Shown piece after piece: positions 24,189 through 34,194 of a DNA stretch of 64,000 nt (position 1 is the first letter of the stretch; every line of letters begins with the position of its first letter). This DNA comes from CAIXSC01 sp046349935 (GTDB lineage Bacteria > Planctomycetota > Planctomycetia > Pirellulales > Pirellulaceae), in contig JAXMBK010000008.1 of NCBI GenBank assembly GCA_046349935.1, positions 310,001-374,000 of the forward strand. Direction: 5' to 3'. Both the position numbers and the translations under genes were made by a program. Under the pieces are notes generated by a model. The model saw nothing but the letters and a program-made list of their open reading frames with translations, did not search any database and had not been told where the DNA came from.

Positions 24189-25574
24189 CTACAAGGCGGG
24201 GCGCGTTCCATCTTGGGGCAAGCGAATGTCGACGCTCGCCCGATGGGCCGTGAGTCCTTCTTTATCGGCCAACCGTTGGACGTGCGGCGCCACGTGCGCC
24301 AGTGCATCCGCCGAAAAAGAAATCACGCTGCCGCCGCGGAGGAAGTCGTTCGCCGTCAGCCCCGCGGCCCAGCGGGCCGTGCCGCCCGTCGGCAAGACGT
24401 GCGACGGTCCTGCCGCATAGTCTCCCAACGCCACCGGACTGTAGTTCCCCAGGAACGTCGCCCCTGCATGCCGCAGCTTCGGCAACAGTCGCTCCGCGTC
24501 GTCGGTCGCCACATGCAGATGCTCGGGCGCAAGCAAGTTCGTGATGCGACACGCTTCGTCTGCGTCGCGCACCAGAATCAACGCGCCGAACGACTCCAGG
24601 CTTTGCACCGTCAACTCGCACCGACTTAGCTGCGCCACCTGCCGTTCCAGTTCCCGATGCGTCGCCTCCAACACCTCGGGGCTCCACGTAATCAAAATGC
24701 TCGCGCCGGGCGCGTGTTCGGCTTGCGCCAGCATGTCGGCGGCCGTGAAGTCGGCCCGCGTGCTCGGGTCCGCGATCACCACCACCTCGCTGGGACCGGC
24801 GATCGAGTCGATGTCGACTTCGCCGTAGACTCGCTTTTTCGCGAGCGCCACAAACAGGTTGCCGGGGCCGACGATCTTGTCGACTTTCGGCAGTCCGGCG
24901 ACCCCGTAGGCCATCGCCGCCACCGCTTGAGCGCCGCCAAGCCGATACACTTCGCGAATTCCCAGTTCGTGGCACGTCGCCAGCACGTCGGGATTGTTCG
25001 CCCCGAAGGCGGTGGGCGGAGCGACCACGACGATTTGGTCGACGCCGGCGGCCGCCGCCGGGACGGCCGTCATGAGCACCGTCGAGGGGTAGGCTGCGGC
25101 GCCCCCAGGGACGCAGATGCCGATCCGCTCCAGCGGCACGTACCGCTGTCGCAACACGACCCCCGTCGGCCGACGCACCTCGACGTCGCGCTGCAGGATC
25201 GCCCGCTGAAATTCCCAGACATTATCCCGCACCGCTCGGACTGTCTCCAGCAGTTGCGGGTCGGCCGCTCGGTGGGCCGCTTCCAATTCGGCGGCCGATA
25301 CGCGGATCGTTTCCGGCGTTAACTCGGCCCGGTCCAACAGCTTGCTGTAACGCAACAACGCGTCGAGCCCCTGCGTGCGGATCTCTTCGCAAATCCGTTC
25401 GACCACCTCCTGCGGCGAAAGCGGTTGGCCGAACACCTCGATCGTGCGTTTGCGACCTGCCTCGCTGACGATATTCCCGCGCGGGCTGAGACGCTGGCGA
25501 AGTTCATCGAGTTGCGCGAGGACGTCGTCCTGACGCGCGTCGATCCGAAGCAACTGGAGCGGTGACTTATTCAT
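24189..25574 (-). CDS. hisD: Histidinol dehydrogenase
   Basis: 461 residues from ATG at 25574; a TTG two codons upstream is an alternative. HisD oxidises histidinol to histidine with NAD. Motifs include GICVPGGAAAYPSTVLMTAVPA, VDKIVGPGNLFVALAKK, DIDSIAGPSEVVVIAD, LAQAEHAPGA (zinc-ligand His region), NLLAPEHLHV and GNYSPVALGDYAAGPSHVLPT. No strong Shine-Dalgarno sequence is seen. It leads the operon and is divergent from the threonine aldolase gene. No His-rich leader peptide or terminator was found in the 162-base intergenic region. Confidence 0.97.
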   Translation of the reverse strand: MNKSPLQLLRIDARQDDVLAQLDELRQRLSPRGNIVSEAGRKRTIEVFGQPLSPQEVVERICEEIRTQGLDALLRYSKLLDRAELTPETIRVSAAELEAAHRAADPQLLETVRAVRDNVWEFQRAILQRDVEVRRPTGVVLRQRYVPLERIGICVPGGAAAYPSTVLMTAVPAAAAGVDQIVVVAPPTAFGANNPDVLATCHELGIREVYRLGGAQAVAAMAYGVAGLPKVDKIVGPGNLFVALAKKRVYGEVDIDSIAGPSEVVVIADPSTRADFTAADMLAQAEHAPGASILITWSPEVLEATHRELERQVAQLSRCELTVQSLESFGALILVRDADEACRITNLLAPEHLHVATDDAERLLPKLRHAGATFLGNYSPVALGDYAAGPSHVLPTGGTARWAAGLTANDFLRGGSVISFSADALAHVAPHVQRLADKEGLTAHRASVDIRLPQDGTRPAL

Positions 25575-25736
25575 AAGCAACGTATTTTGGTGCCGAACCT
25601 TCCCAGTGGAAAGGGCCGTCCCCGGGGGAATCGCGTCGGTCGGACTGGAATTCGCGCGGCTCCGATGGTAGTAAACGTCTTCCCAACACGAGCCGCGACA
25701 AGGCTTTCAGGTTCACTTCCCGCGAAGAAAACTCCC

Positions 25737-26783
25737 ATGCAACCCATCATCGACCTGCGCAGCGATACCGTGACTCAGCCCACCCCCGGCATGCGCCAGG
25801 CGATGGCCAACGCCCCCGTCGGCGACGACGTGATCGAACGCGACCCGACCTGCGAACGACTCCAGCGACTCACGGCCGAACTGCTAGGCAAGGAAGACGC
25901 CCTCTTCATGCCCTCCGGCACCATGACCAACCAAATCGGCCTCCGCATCCACTGCAAGCCGGGAGATGAATTCCTGTGCGAGGCTGGCTGCCACATCTAC
26001 AACTACGAACAAGGCGCCTTCGCGCAGCTCAGCGGACTCGTGGCCCGGACGCTCGAAGGACAATACGGCGTCCTGCGTCCCGAGCAATTCGAGGGGCTCG
26101 TCCGCCCCGAAAACGATCACCTCGTCCGCACGCGACTCGTGGTGCTCGAGAACACTCACAACCGCGGGGCGGGGCGAGTGCAGCCGTATGCCTACGTCGA
26201 GCAGATTTGCGAATGGGCGCATCGCCACGCAGTGCGGACGCACCTGGACGGCGCCCGGTTGTTCAATGCGGTCGCCGCGACCGGCATTGCGGCCGAACGC
26301 TGGTCCCGCCACTTTGACACCGTCAGCGTCTGCTTTAGCAAGGGGCTCGGCGCCCCCGTCGGTTCGGCGCTCGCCGGGACCAAAGAGCAGATTCAAGAGG
26401 CACGCCGCCACCGCAAGCTGTTCGGCGGCGGCATGCGGCAGGCGGGCGTCATCGCCGCCGCAGCGCTCTACGCTTTGGAACACCACCAGGAACGGCTGAT
26501 CGACGACCATGCCCACGCGCAGATCCTCGCCGACGCCGTCCGGCAAAGCGAAGGTTTGACGCTGCAGCCCGACGTGGTCGACACGAACATCGTGATCTTC
26601 CGGGTCGACCCGGCGTTGGGGACGGCCGCCGAATTCGTCGCGGCGCTGCGCGAGCAGGGGGTCGCCGTCTTGGCCATCAGCCCCACTCAAATTCGGATGG
26701 TGACGCATTTGGACGTCACGGCCGACCAATGCCGCGCCGCCGCCGTCGCCATCCAACGCGCCTCGCAACCGACGCCGCGCTAG
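25737..26783 (+). CDS. Low-specificity L-threonine aldolase
   Basis: 348 residues from MQPIIDLRSDTVTQPTPGM at 25737; upstream in-frame codons are in the shared promoter region. This PLP enzyme cleaves L-threonine or L-allo-threonine to glycine and acetaldehyde. Family motifs: DLRSDTVTQPT, GDDVIERDPT, FMPSGTMTNQIGL, HIYNYEQGA, LENTHNRGAG, HLDGARLFNA, the PLP lysine in VSVCFSKGLGAPVGS and KLFGGGMRQAGVIAAAALYAL. It is divergent from hisD and followed by a 209-base gap before the pseudokinase gene. Confidence 0.94.
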   Translation: MQPIIDLRSDTVTQPTPGMRQAMANAPVGDDVIERDPTCERLQRLTAELLGKEDALFMPSGTMTNQIGLRIHCKPGDEFLCEAGCHIYNYEQGAFAQLSGLVARTLEGQYGVLRPEQFEGLVRPENDHLVRTRLVVLENTHNRGAGRVQPYAYVEQICEWAHRHAVRTHLDGARLFNAVAATGIAAERWSRHFDTVSVCFSKGLGAPVGSALAGTKEQIQEARRHRKLFGGGMRQAGVIAAAALYALEHHQERLIDDHAHAQILADAVRQSEGLTLQPDVVDTNIVIFRVDPALGTAAEFVAALREQGVAVLAISPTQIRMVTHLDVTADQCRAAAVAIQRASQPTPR

Positions 26784-26992
26784 CGGCCGGCTTCGGCGCG
26801 AAAACACGGTGCGGCAGCAGCCGAGGGCTAGCGCCCCGTCGGTTAAAATGGCCCGCGATTGTGAAAGTCGGGCGCTGATTTCCCACGGCGGCGCGGCCCG
26901 TTTAGAATGGGGACGCCGTTCGAGCGGCCCGGGCGAGGGTCATTCGCTGTGCTCGCCGAACGGAGCTCGACTCAAGGGAAGGTGTCTCGCTT

Positions 26993-29900
26993 ATGCCCGT
27001 GACGATCCCAGATTTCTGGAAACTGGCCGTCGAAAGCCGCCTGTTGACGCCCGAAATCTGCCAGCAGTTGGCCGCCACTTACGAACAGACCAAAGGCAGT
27101 CTCGATCCGGCCGCCTCGAAGACGCTCGCCGATTGGCTCGTCTCCATCAATGTTCTAAGCAAGTACCAGGCGACCGTGCTGGTGAACGGCCGCTCGGGAC
27201 CATTCTTCTATGGCGAGTACAAAGTCTACGACCGAATCGACGCGGGACGTTGGAAGGGGTTGTTTCGAGCCGTTCATGCGCCGACGAACCATCCCGTCCT
27301 ACTGCAGTTCGTCACCGGCGCGGTGACGCAGGACCCGCAGCATTGGGCCTACGTCGTCGGACAAGTTCACAATCGACTCACGGCCGCCTACCCGCATTGG
27401 CACCGCTTCCACGAAGTGGTCGATCTGGGGAACTTCAAGTTTCTGGTCGCCGAGGATCTGGCGGGCGATTCGCTCGACCAGCGACTGGCGACAGCCGGTC
27501 GAGTCGCTCCGCCCGAGGCGTGCATCATCGTGCGTCATCTCGCGTTGGCGCTCGCCCAATTGCATCGTTGGCAGTTGCCGCACGGCGATGTGCGGCCCGC
27601 GAACATTTGGCTTGACGCCCGCGGACATGCGCGGCTGTTGCAAGATCCGACGCAGTTGCCGCGCCCCTTGGCCAAAAATCCGGGGGAATCGGAGGAGGCG
27701 TGGGGGGAACGGGCCGACTACGCGGCGCCCGAACTACAACAAACCGGCAAGATCCCCGACGCCCAGACCGATATCTACGCGCTGGGCTGTTGCTTTTACC
27801 AGCTCATCACCGGTCAGCCGCCGTTCGCCGGCGGCGATGCGACTTCCAAGTTGCAACGGCATGCGACCGAGGCGATTCAACCGCTGGCGCCGTTCGGCGT
27901 CCCCGAGCCGCTGGCGAAGATGATCGCCTTCATGATGGCGAAGAATCCGCAAGTTCGGTTCCCGCAAGCGCAGCTTGTCGCCGACCAACTGGCGCCGTTC
28001 ATCGACCCCGCGCGACTCAACGCGGCCTTGCTGCCCGCCGCGCCGACCTTGCCCCTGTTCGAACAGTTCTTGCAGCAACGCGGACTCGGACGCACTTCGC
28101 CCGCGTTCCTATCGCCGCCGCCTCCCGCGCCGGCCGCCTCGTCGCCTCCTTCACCGCCTCCCTCTTCACCGCCTCCCTCTTCACCGCCGCCTCCCGCGCC
28201 TGCGGCCCCGCCTGCGCCGCCGAAGCCAGCCTCCGTAGCGCCGCCCGCCAGCGCTTCTTTGACCTCGACGGCGAAGGCTTCGACGACGAGAACGTCGGCC
28301 GCGCCGTCCGCCGCTTCGCCCGCCGTGAGTCCGCCGGCCAGTCCAGCCGCCAAACCGGCGGCCAAACCTGTCGTCGTGCCGCGACCGACGCCTCCGGTCG
28401 GCGGCGCTCCGGCTGCGGCGCCCATGCTGGCGAGCGGCGGCGCCGATACGGCGGCTCGCATTCGCCAAGCCGGAGAAGCCAGTAAGCAAAAAATGCTGGT
28501 CGTTGGCAGCGTCTTTGCCGCCGTGCTGCTGGTGGGCGCCGTCGTCGGCGTGGTGATGTTCGGCGGGAAGGGAAGCAGCGAGTCGGGAGAAGCTGGTGAG
28601 TCGGTGGCTTCGGCCGGTGGCAACGCAGCGGCAAGTGGAACGACGGGTGGCCAGCCTGTGGGTGGTGCACCTGTGGGCGGGCAACCTGCGAGCGGGCAGC
28701 CGGCGGTCGGCGGTTCGCCAGGCGTCAGTACTCCGCCTGCCGGCGGCGTCCCCGGCGGAAACGCGATCGGGAAGAAGAAATGGGAAGTGAAGGCGGAACC
28801 TACGAGCGACAAAGAGGAGGGTGCGACCGGCCTGCGACAGTCGGTGGTGGCCGACGACGGCAAGAGCCTCTGGGAGTCGCCGACGACCGGCGCACCGGTG
28901 CAACTGGAGTGGGTCCCTCCCGGAGCCCAAGTATTTTTGATCCTGCGCCCTCACGATCTGATGGCGAGCACCGAGGGGCCGCGAGTGCTACAGGCGCTCG
29001 GGCCGGCGCTCGGGTCGTCCCTCGCCGATCTGGAGAAGATCCTGGGCTTGCCGTTTGACGAGATTGAACAGCTGATTGTCACGCTGCATGACGCGGGCGA
29101 GGCGTTCCCACGACCCGCGTTCGTCGTGCATTCCCAGGAAGATTTGGACGTCGAATCGCTGGCGGGAAAGTGGAATGCACAGCCCAGCGATGAGAAGGGA
29201 AAGGCGCTGGTGTATCAGGCCGGCACATGGCATTACGCGCTTCCGACGACCGAGACCAAACGCGTCTTCCTGGTCGGCGCCGCGGAAGAAGTGCAGGAAG
29301 TCGCCAAGATCGGCGGCGCGGCGCCGGCGTTGCGTCGCGAAATGGAAAAGCTCCGGCGACTCACCGACGACCAGCGGCACTTTACGCTTCTGTTGGCCCC
29401 GAATTACCTCTCGAGCACGCTGTTTCGCGATGGGCGAAAGTTCTATTTCGGCGAGGCGAAGAAGCTGCGCGAGCCGCTCGACTGGTTCTTGCGCGACGAA
29501 CTGCAGGCGGTCTTATTGAGCCTGCATGTGGAACCAGATACATACGTCGAAATGCGTTTGTCGAGCAACTTCAATAAGGACCGCTACAAGTTGGCGGAGG
29601 AGTTTCGCGATCGATTGGAGCAGGTTCCCGACTTAGCCTTCGACTTCATCGCGACGCTGGGATCCAACCCCTATTGGGAGCGAGTGCGTTTGCAATATCC
29701 GAACATGATTCGCTTCTTGCACTCGAAGGCGCGGATCGGCGTGGAAGAAGACACGGCGACGATCAACGCGCGCCTCCCGGCGCCCGCCGCGCACAATCTG
29801 GTTTTCGGTTCCGAAATGGTGCTTGCTTCGAACCCTGGCGCCATGGCGGTCGCCGTCGCGAAACCGACCGGCCCCATGAATACGGCCACCGGCGGGATGC

Positions 29901-30328
29901 CGCCCGGCATCATGACCGTCGAAGACGTCCTCGCGAAGTACAAGACGACGATGGCGTTTGAAGCCCAGTCGCTGGAGTTCGCGCTGCAGGATATCGCGAA
30001 GGACGTGAACGAGTCGCTGAAGGGGTTGCCGTTCGAGTTTGCGATCAAGATCATGGGGGACGACTTAAAGCTGGACGGCATCACGCGCAATCAGACCGTC
30101 CGCGACTTCAGTCAGCGGGATAAGACGGTCGGGGAAATCTTGACGGCGATGGTGATGAAGGCGAATCCCGTGACGACCGTCAAGGAGCCGCATGAGAAAG
30201 ACCAAAAGCTGTTATGGGTGATCGAAAAAGATCCGGATGATCCCAGCAAACTGGTTGTGCTGATTACGACGCGTCAGATCTCCGAGCAGAAGAAGTACAA
30301 ATTGCCGGCCGTCTTCCAGCCGAAGTAG
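26993..30328 (+). CDS. Single-pass membrane pseudokinase with STN-like C-terminal part
   Basis: 1111 residues. About residues 70-340 have a protein-kinase-like fold. The glycine loop is not conserved (RIDAGRWKGLF), the ATP-binding Lys is Gln (VLLQFV), the catalytic loop is HGDVRPANIWL (Asp kept, Lys to Arg) and DFG is replaced by QDPTQ, so catalysis is doubtful. A Pro/Ala/Ser linker (about 370-480) leads to one TM segment (VFAAVLLVGAVVGVVMF, about 503-520), a Gly/Pro-rich stretch and a large C-terminal region of about 500 residues. The last about 100 residues (LDGITRNQTVRDFSQRDKTV) resemble secretin/TonB short N-terminal (STN) domains. It may sense cytoplasmic state and act in the envelope. 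The next gene is 29 bases downstream. Confidence 0.75.
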   Translation: MPVTIPDFWKLAVESRLLTPEICQQLAATYEQTKGSLDPAASKTLADWLVSINVLSKYQATVLVNGRSGPFFYGEYKVYDRIDAGRWKGLFRAVHAPTNHPVLLQFVTGAVTQDPQHWAYVVGQVHNRLTAAYPHWHRFHEVVDLGNFKFLVAEDLAGDSLDQRLATAGRVAPPEACIIVRHLALALAQLHRWQLPHGDVRPANIWLDARGHARLLQDPTQLPRPLAKNPGESEEAWGERADYAAPELQQTGKIPDAQTDIYALGCCFYQLITGQPPFAGGDATSKLQRHATEAIQPLAPFGVPEPLAKMIAFMMAKNPQVRFPQAQLVADQLAPFIDPARLNAALLPAAPTLPLFEQFLQQRGLGRTSPAFLSPPPPAPAASSPPSPPPSSPPPSSPPPPAPAAPPAPPKPASVAPPASASLTSTAKASTTRTSAAPSAASPAVSPPASPAAKPAAKPVVVPRPTPPVGGAPAAAPMLASGGADTAARIRQAGEASKQKMLVVGSVFAAVLLVGAVVGVVMFGGKGSSESGEAGESVASAGGNAAASGTTGGQPVGGAPVGGQPASGQPAVGGSPGVSTPPAGGVPGGNAIGKKKWEVKAEPTSDKEEGATGLRQSVVADDGKSLWESPTTGAPVQLEWVPPGAQVFLILRPHDLMASTEGPRVLQALGPALGSSLADLEKILGLPFDEIEQLIVTLHDAGEAFPRPAFVVHSQEDLDVESLAGKWNAQPSDEKGKALVYQAGTWHYALPTTETKRVFLVGAAEEVQEVAKIGGAAPALRREMEKLRRLTDDQRHFTLLLAPNYLSSTLFRDGRKFYFGEAKKLREPLDWFLRDELQAVLLSLHVEPDTYVEMRLSSNFNKDRYKLAEEFRDRLEQVPDLAFDFIATLGSNPYWERVRLQYPNMIRFLHSKARIGVEEDTATINARLPAPAAHNLVFGSEMVLASNPGAMAVAVAKPTGPMNTATGGMPPGIMTVEDVLAKYKTTMAFEAQSLEFALQDIAKDVNESLKGLPFEFAIKIMGDDLKLDGITRNQTVRDFSQRDKTVGEILTAMVMKANPVTTVKEPHEKDQKLLWVIEKDPDDPSKLVVLITTRQISEQKKYKLPAVFQPK

Positions 30329-30357
30329 AGAGGAAGCCGCCCGTAGCGAGGACCTCC

Positions 30358-32421
30358 TTGAACGCATTCTCGATCGCCTGCACCACTTGCAACGCGCGAC
30401 TCAAGGTGCGCGACGCGTCCGCGATCGGACAAATCGTCGCGTGTCCCAAGTGCGGCAGCATGGTCCTCATCACGGCGGCTTCGGCGGCCGCGCCCGCGCC
30501 GTCCAGCACCGTCGCCAAGCCCCACCCGACAGGCGCGTCTCCCTTCGATGATCCTCTGCCGCTTGAGCCGCCTGCCGACTCGACGCCGACTGCCCCCGCA
30601 AAGCCGACTGCCCCCGCGAAACCGGCCGCAACGGCGGCGCCGCCTGCTTCCGCAGGGGAGGCGAGCGGCGAGCAAGAGGGAGCAGGGGGGGAGGCGGCCG
30701 ATTCCATGCCGGCCGATCCCACGCCGGCCGAGGCGGCCGATGTCACGACCGAACCGAGTCGCGGTGCAAACACTTGGCTGTGGATCGGCGGCGGCGTCGC
30801 AGGCGGCGTGGTGCTCGCCGTCGGCCTGTTTATGCTCATCACCGTACTACGAGGGCCCGGTCCGCAGGTCGCGCAAAACGAGCCGCTCGAAGCCGGTTCG
30901 CCGACCGTCGAGCCGACGACCCCGCCGCCGACCGCTGACGGCTCGCCGCCCAATCCGACTCCGTCTCAATCGCCGGCCGCTCCCGACGTTCCTTCGCCGG
31001 CCGCTCCGCCGCCAGGCCCCGAAGGGAAATCTCCCGCGGTCGAACCACCCTCGCCGGAGAAACCCGCGCCGCCCATGCCGCCGCCCGAGAAGCCGACGGC
31101 AGAAGCACCGGCGCCAGCCGAGAAGCCGGCGCCTGCCAAGCCGGATGCACCGTCGCGCGAACTTGTTGAGCCCGAAGCGCCGCCCGGATTGACGCCCAAG
31201 GGGGGCGTGGAGACTCGACCTTCGACCGTCGCGCCGATCGGCGGCCGGTTCGCCAATCTTCTGAGCGGCGATATTGCTCCGAGCGCCGAATCGGACGCGT
31301 CGATGGATGCCAAGCCGCCGGCCGCGCCGGCGCCGACCGACGACGTCGTCGGCTCCATCCCCGCGGACGAAGAGATCGTGCGACCGCGCATGCGCGAGAT
31401 CGACGTCCCAGGGCGACTCGCCGATCCCATCGCCAAGCTGCAAATCAAAGACATGCCGTTGGATGAATTCGTGCGGTTGCTGTCCGACCTGAGCACCATC
31501 CCCATGACGCTGGACGGCGACGCCTTGCGGCTGCGGCGCATTGCGGCGACGACGCCGGTCAGCGTCCAAGTGGAACAGTCGACGGTCGCCGGCGTGCTCG
31601 CCGCAGGTCTGGAACCCTTGCAGCTCGGCGTGCGCGCCACCGACCACGGCCTCCGCATCACGCACCCCGACACGCCCGCGTCGCAAGCTCGAAAGCGAAC
31701 CTACGATGTGTCTGACCTCGTCGCCAACGATCCCCAGCAGCTCGACGTCCTGCGGCAATGGATCCTCGATTTGGTGTTGCCCGAGTCGTGGACGGAGGCG
31801 GGCGGGGCGGCGACGTTGACGGCGGCGAACGGGTCACTGGAAGTGCAGAACAGGGACGAGGCGCATTTTCAGATCCTGTATTTATGCGACAAGCTCCGAG
31901 CCGCTCGGCGGCTGCCGCCGAAGGGGAAGTATCCCGAGTCCTGGCTGGCGCCGGGGACGTTGCCGAAACGCGGCGAGGCGGCGTTGGCGACCGTCGTAAA
32001 GCTCAACTTCAACCGCTCGACGCGGCTCACGCAGATTCTGTCGCGACTGGGGCAAGTCGCCCAACTGCGCGTGCTGGTCGATTGGGATGCACTGGCCGAC
32101 GCCGGCTGGACGCCCGAAACGATGGCGCGATTGACGGTTGACGGCGTCCCCCTGTCCGCAGCGCTGCAGCAGTTGCTGGGGCCTCGCGAGCTGACATATC
32201 GGATGCTCGACGATTCGACGCTGGAAGTCACCACGCGCGTCGCCGCCGCTCGCCACGTGGAATGGGAGTTCTACGACGTTTCGCACCTGCTAGAGAAGGA
32301 CCAAAGCCCTCAGCCGCTGATCGAAGCCTGGCAAGAGCAACTCGGCGCACCCGTCCGCTTCGACCCTCTCAGCCGCACCATGCTCGTTGCGCTCCCCTAC
32401 GGAGCGAACCACCCCCCGTAG
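30358..32421 (+). CDS. Zinc-ribbon, Pro-rich single-pass membrane protein with STN-like domains
   Basis: 687 residues from a TTG start (GAGG a few bases upstream; no ATG nearby upstream, and the next Met is after the zinc ribbon). The N-terminal ribbon is CTTCNARLKV...CPKCGSMV (about residues 8-36). A Pro/Ala-rich linker, one TM segment (LWIGGGVAGGVVLAVGLFML, about 140-163) and a very Pro-rich stretch (165-300) follow. The C-terminal half has repeated STN-like units (LQIKDMPLDEFVRLLSDLS with MTLDGDALRLRR; MARLTVDGVPLSAALQQLL with LTYRMLDDSTLEV). It probably pairs with the upstream pseudokinase. Its stop TAG (32419-32421) is the start of a palindromic repeat now split by an IS. Confidence 0.72.
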   Translation: MNAFSIACTTCNARLKVRDASAIGQIVACPKCGSMVLITAASAAAPAPSSTVAKPHPTGASPFDDPLPLEPPADSTPTAPAKPTAPAKPAATAAPPASAGEASGEQEGAGGEAADSMPADPTPAEAADVTTEPSRGANTWLWIGGGVAGGVVLAVGLFMLITVLRGPGPQVAQNEPLEAGSPTVEPTTPPPTADGSPPNPTPSQSPAAPDVPSPAAPPPGPEGKSPAVEPPSPEKPAPPMPPPEKPTAEAPAPAEKPAPAKPDAPSRELVEPEAPPGLTPKGGVETRPSTVAPIGGRFANLLSGDIAPSAESDASMDAKPPAAPAPTDDVVGSIPADEEIVRPRMREIDVPGRLADPIAKLQIKDMPLDEFVRLLSDLSTIPMTLDGDALRLRRIAATTPVSVQVEQSTVAGVLAAGLEPLQLGVRATDHGLRITHPDTPASQARKRTYDVSDLVANDPQQLDVLRQWILDLVLPESWTEAGGAATLTAANGSLEVQNRDEAHFQILYLCDKLRAARRLPPKGKYPESWLAPGTLPKRGEAALATVVKLNFNRSTRLTQILSRLGQVAQLRVLVDWDALADAGWTPETMARLTVDGVPLSAALQQLLGPRELTYRMLDDSTLEVTTRVAAARHVEWEFYDVSHLLEKDQSPQPLIEAWQEQLGAPVRFDPLSRTMLVALPYGANHPP

Positions 32422-32435
32422 GACAGGCTTCCAGC

Positions 32436-34059
32436 CTTGTCGTTCCCCAAATCGAAAGTGCTCGGGGGACAAGTTCGCGCATCACAGACGAGGGTTTGTA
32501 ACGTGATGCAGCGAGACGAGTTGCCTCGCGTATGGAACCAAAACGACCGAAGCTTCGTATATCTGGAAGTGCGTCCGCAAGAAGGATGGGCGCGAGTTGC
32601 GAGCGAGGGAGAGCCTAATTTTTAGCTTCGCAAGCACGGAGGTCGGTCGTGAGCTCTCACCTCGATTGGGCTGAACAACATTTTTCGCAGTGTCAGCTCG
32701 GAGACAAGCGCCGCACGCGGAGATTAGTCCAAGTCGCGGCGGCGATGGCGAACAATCCGTCGGGCAGCCTTCCCGATCAAATCGTGGAATGGCCCGACCT
32801 CAAGCCGGCGTATGTGCTCTTGGGCCGCCCTGAAGTGACGTTCGACGCGATCGCGACGCCGCATTGGGAACTGGTTCGGAAGCGCACGTCGGGCCGGTAT
32901 CTGATCCTGGATGACACCACGGAACTCGACTTCGGCCGTCATCGCGATGTCGAAGGCCTCGGACCGACGGGCAATGGCAGCGGTCTGGGCTTCTTGCTGC
33001 ATAACGGGTTGATGGTGAACGCCGACACCGAGGAATTGGTGGGAATGGCGGGACAGGCCATTCATTATCGCGAGCGGAAGCCGAAGGGACGCAAGCGAGA
33101 AAACAGTTCGCAAATCAAAAAACGCCGCCGAGAATCGGAGGTCTGGGGCAAGGTCGTCAATGCGATTGGCAAGCCCGCCGAGGGCGTTCAGTTCATCCAC
33201 GTGATGGATCGCGGCGCGGACAACTTCGAAGTCTATTGCCACATGCTGCGGCAGAACTGCGACTGGGTCGTCCGCGCCTCCCATTTGAAACGGAAGATCA
33301 TCCCTGAAGGGCCAGGGCACGGTGCAACTGGATCAGCACCTGCCCCTCTTAACTCTGGCCGGCAGCTATCAACTCCACTTACGTGCTCGACCGCAGCAGC
33401 CCAAACGCATGGCGAAACTGGAGGTCAGCATCGGCTCCCTTGAGATGCCGACGCCCTCCCAGAAGAGCCCCTGGGTGAGAGAGCTCAAGCCGCGTCCGAT
33501 TCCCATGAACGTGGTGCATGTCACCGAAGTCGATGCGCCCGCGGGAGTGAAGCCGATCCGCTGGACGCTCTTCACGTCATTGCCCGTCAGCAATCTCGAC
33601 GACGCTTGGAAGGTCATTGAGTACTACGAACGACGTTGGCTGATCGAGGAATATCACAAAGCGTTGAAAACGGGTTGCCAAGTCGAAGCACGTCAATTGC
33701 ACACGAAGGCGGGGCTGGAAGCGATCACCGCGCTGCTTGGCATCCAAGCGGTGCGGTTGTTGCAACTGAAGTCCATCGCGAGAACGGCGCCCGACAAGCC
33801 GGCGAGCCAAGTCGTGCCCCAAATCTGGATCCGCATCCTTCAGAAGGCTCGCCCCAAGCTCGCACGCATCACCGATCTCACCGTCCGACAGTTCTATCGT
33901 GAAGTCGCCAAACTCGGCGGATTCCTCGGACGCAAAGGCGACGGCGAACCCGGATGGATCACACTCTGGAGAGGCTGGGAGAAACTGAACAATTACGTTC
34001 ACGGAGCGTCCCTAGCACTCAAGCTTGGACCAACCGTCTAAGATTTGGGGAACGACAAG
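32436..34059 (+). mobile_element. IS4-family (Tn5/IS50-like) insertion sequence, 1624 bp
   Basis: The ends are an 18-bp perfect inverted repeat: CTTGTCGTTCCCCAAATC at 32436-32453 and its complement at 34042-34059. A 9-bp target duplication GCTTCCAGC flanks it (32427-32435 and 34060-34068); nine bases fit the Tn5 group. The duplicated target is the core of the 23-bp palindromic element, which is restored if the IS and one duplicate are removed. One transposase region fills most of the element and is frameshifted. Confidence 0.93.
32649..34041 (+). pseudogene. Tn5-like transposase interrupted by a frameshift
   Basis: The first part (GTG at 32649, frame readable to about 33300) has the N-terminal DNA-binding domain (WAEQHFSQCQLGDKRRTRRL), the first catalytic Asp (YLILDDTTELDF) and the second (HVMDRGADNFEVY). 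The second part continues in the next frame from about 33301 to the stop at 34041 with VQLDQHLPLLTLAGSYQL and the Tn5-type Y(2)R(3)E(6)K signature in YYERRWLIEEYHKALKTG. The switch must lie between the stop in the second frame at 33286-33288 and about 33320. It is equivalent to one extra base or two missing bases. No strong slippery site is seen, so the copy is probably inactive. Confidence 0.88.
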
Positions 34060-34159
34060 GCTTCCAGCCTGTCTCCGCAGTTTCTTCCAGACTCCCGCCC
34101 CCGCACACTCCCGCCCCCCGCGCACCCCCTTCTCCGTTTCCCCTCTCACGATTCCTCGC

Positions 34160-34187
34160 TTGCATTTCCCCGCACCGAGTGCATAAT
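34160..34187 (+). promoter_or_regulatory. Candidate sigma70 promoter for the DAHP synthase leader
   Basis: TTGCAT (34160-34165), a 16-base spacer and CATAAT (34182-34187). The expected transcript start is at about 34194-34195. That is the A of the leader-peptide ATG at 34195, so the leader mRNA could be leaderless. The promoter lies about 100 bases downstream of the IS end. Confidence 0.6.
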
Positions 34188-34194
34188 GACGACC

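Noticed and set aside
25575..25736. Possible histidine attenuator upstream of hisD
   Set aside because: No run of His codons and no terminator hairpin with a T-tract were found.
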